This document shows, in pieces, positions 5,359 through 5,368 of a DNA stretch of 5,368 bases (the first letter of the stretch is position 1; every line of letters begins with the position of its first letter). A program made the position numbers and the translations under genes. The notes under the pieces are model-generated. The model had not been told where the DNA came from. It was given only the letters and a program-made list of their open reading frames with translations, and did no database searches. This DNA is from RGIG529 sp963929765 (lineage in GTDB: Bacteria > Bacillota > Clostridia > Oscillospirales > Oscillospiraceae), in NCBI GenBank assembly GCA_963929765.1, contig CAWVKD010000089.1:1-5368 (forward strand). The letters are read 5' to 3'.

Positions 5359-5368
5359 ATTGAATATG

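Overview
The window looks like a chromosomal segment from an endospore-forming, low-to-moderate GC Firmicute, most likely of class Clostridia. The main evidence is a full-length spoIVA, the gene for the spore-coat morphogenetic ATPase, with a good sigma-E promoter. Shine-Dalgarno sites are of AGGAGG type, promoters are of sigma-A type with TGn extended -10 elements, and factor-independent terminators flank most genes. There are no phage, transposon, CRISPR or toxin-antitoxin signs; this reads as core genome. The genus cannot be fixed from the sequence.

Layout, left to right: a terminator hairpin (about 12-46); a NagD-like HAD-IIA phosphatase on the minus strand (57-839) with its own extended -10 promoter; a terminator (934-962); an Rrf2-family regulator on the minus strand (1005-1442) with three cysteines placed like Fe-S ligands; a regulatory interval (1443-1717) with the rrf2 promoter, an 18-bp imperfect palindrome over its -35 box, and further right a sigma-E promoter for spoIVA; spoIVA on the plus strand (1718-3196); a 241-bp convergent intergenic region (3197-3437) with a hairpin, an 18-bp tandem duplication and a strong bidirectional terminator; a YkpA/YbiT-type ABC-F ATPase on the minus strand (3438-5051); its promoter and leader; and a plus-strand tRNA-Pro(GGG) gene (5282-5358) with its own promoter.

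Each gene appears to be its own transcription unit, and nothing suggests that they form one pathway. spoIVA is a mother-cell sporulation gene, the ABC-F protein should act on ribosomes, the HAD enzyme is a housekeeping small-molecule phosphatase, and the Rrf2 protein is probably a redox, nitric oxide or iron-sulfur sensor.

Three points deserve a second look. The spoIVA reading frame stays open 38 codons upstream of the true start, and the sigma-E promoter lies inside that extension. The second ATP site of the ABC-F protein is degenerate in all three of its motifs, including a natural Glu-to-Gln change in Walker B. The Rrf2 promoter carries a palindrome that could be an autoregulatory operator. 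I did not find an undescribed multi-gene system here.
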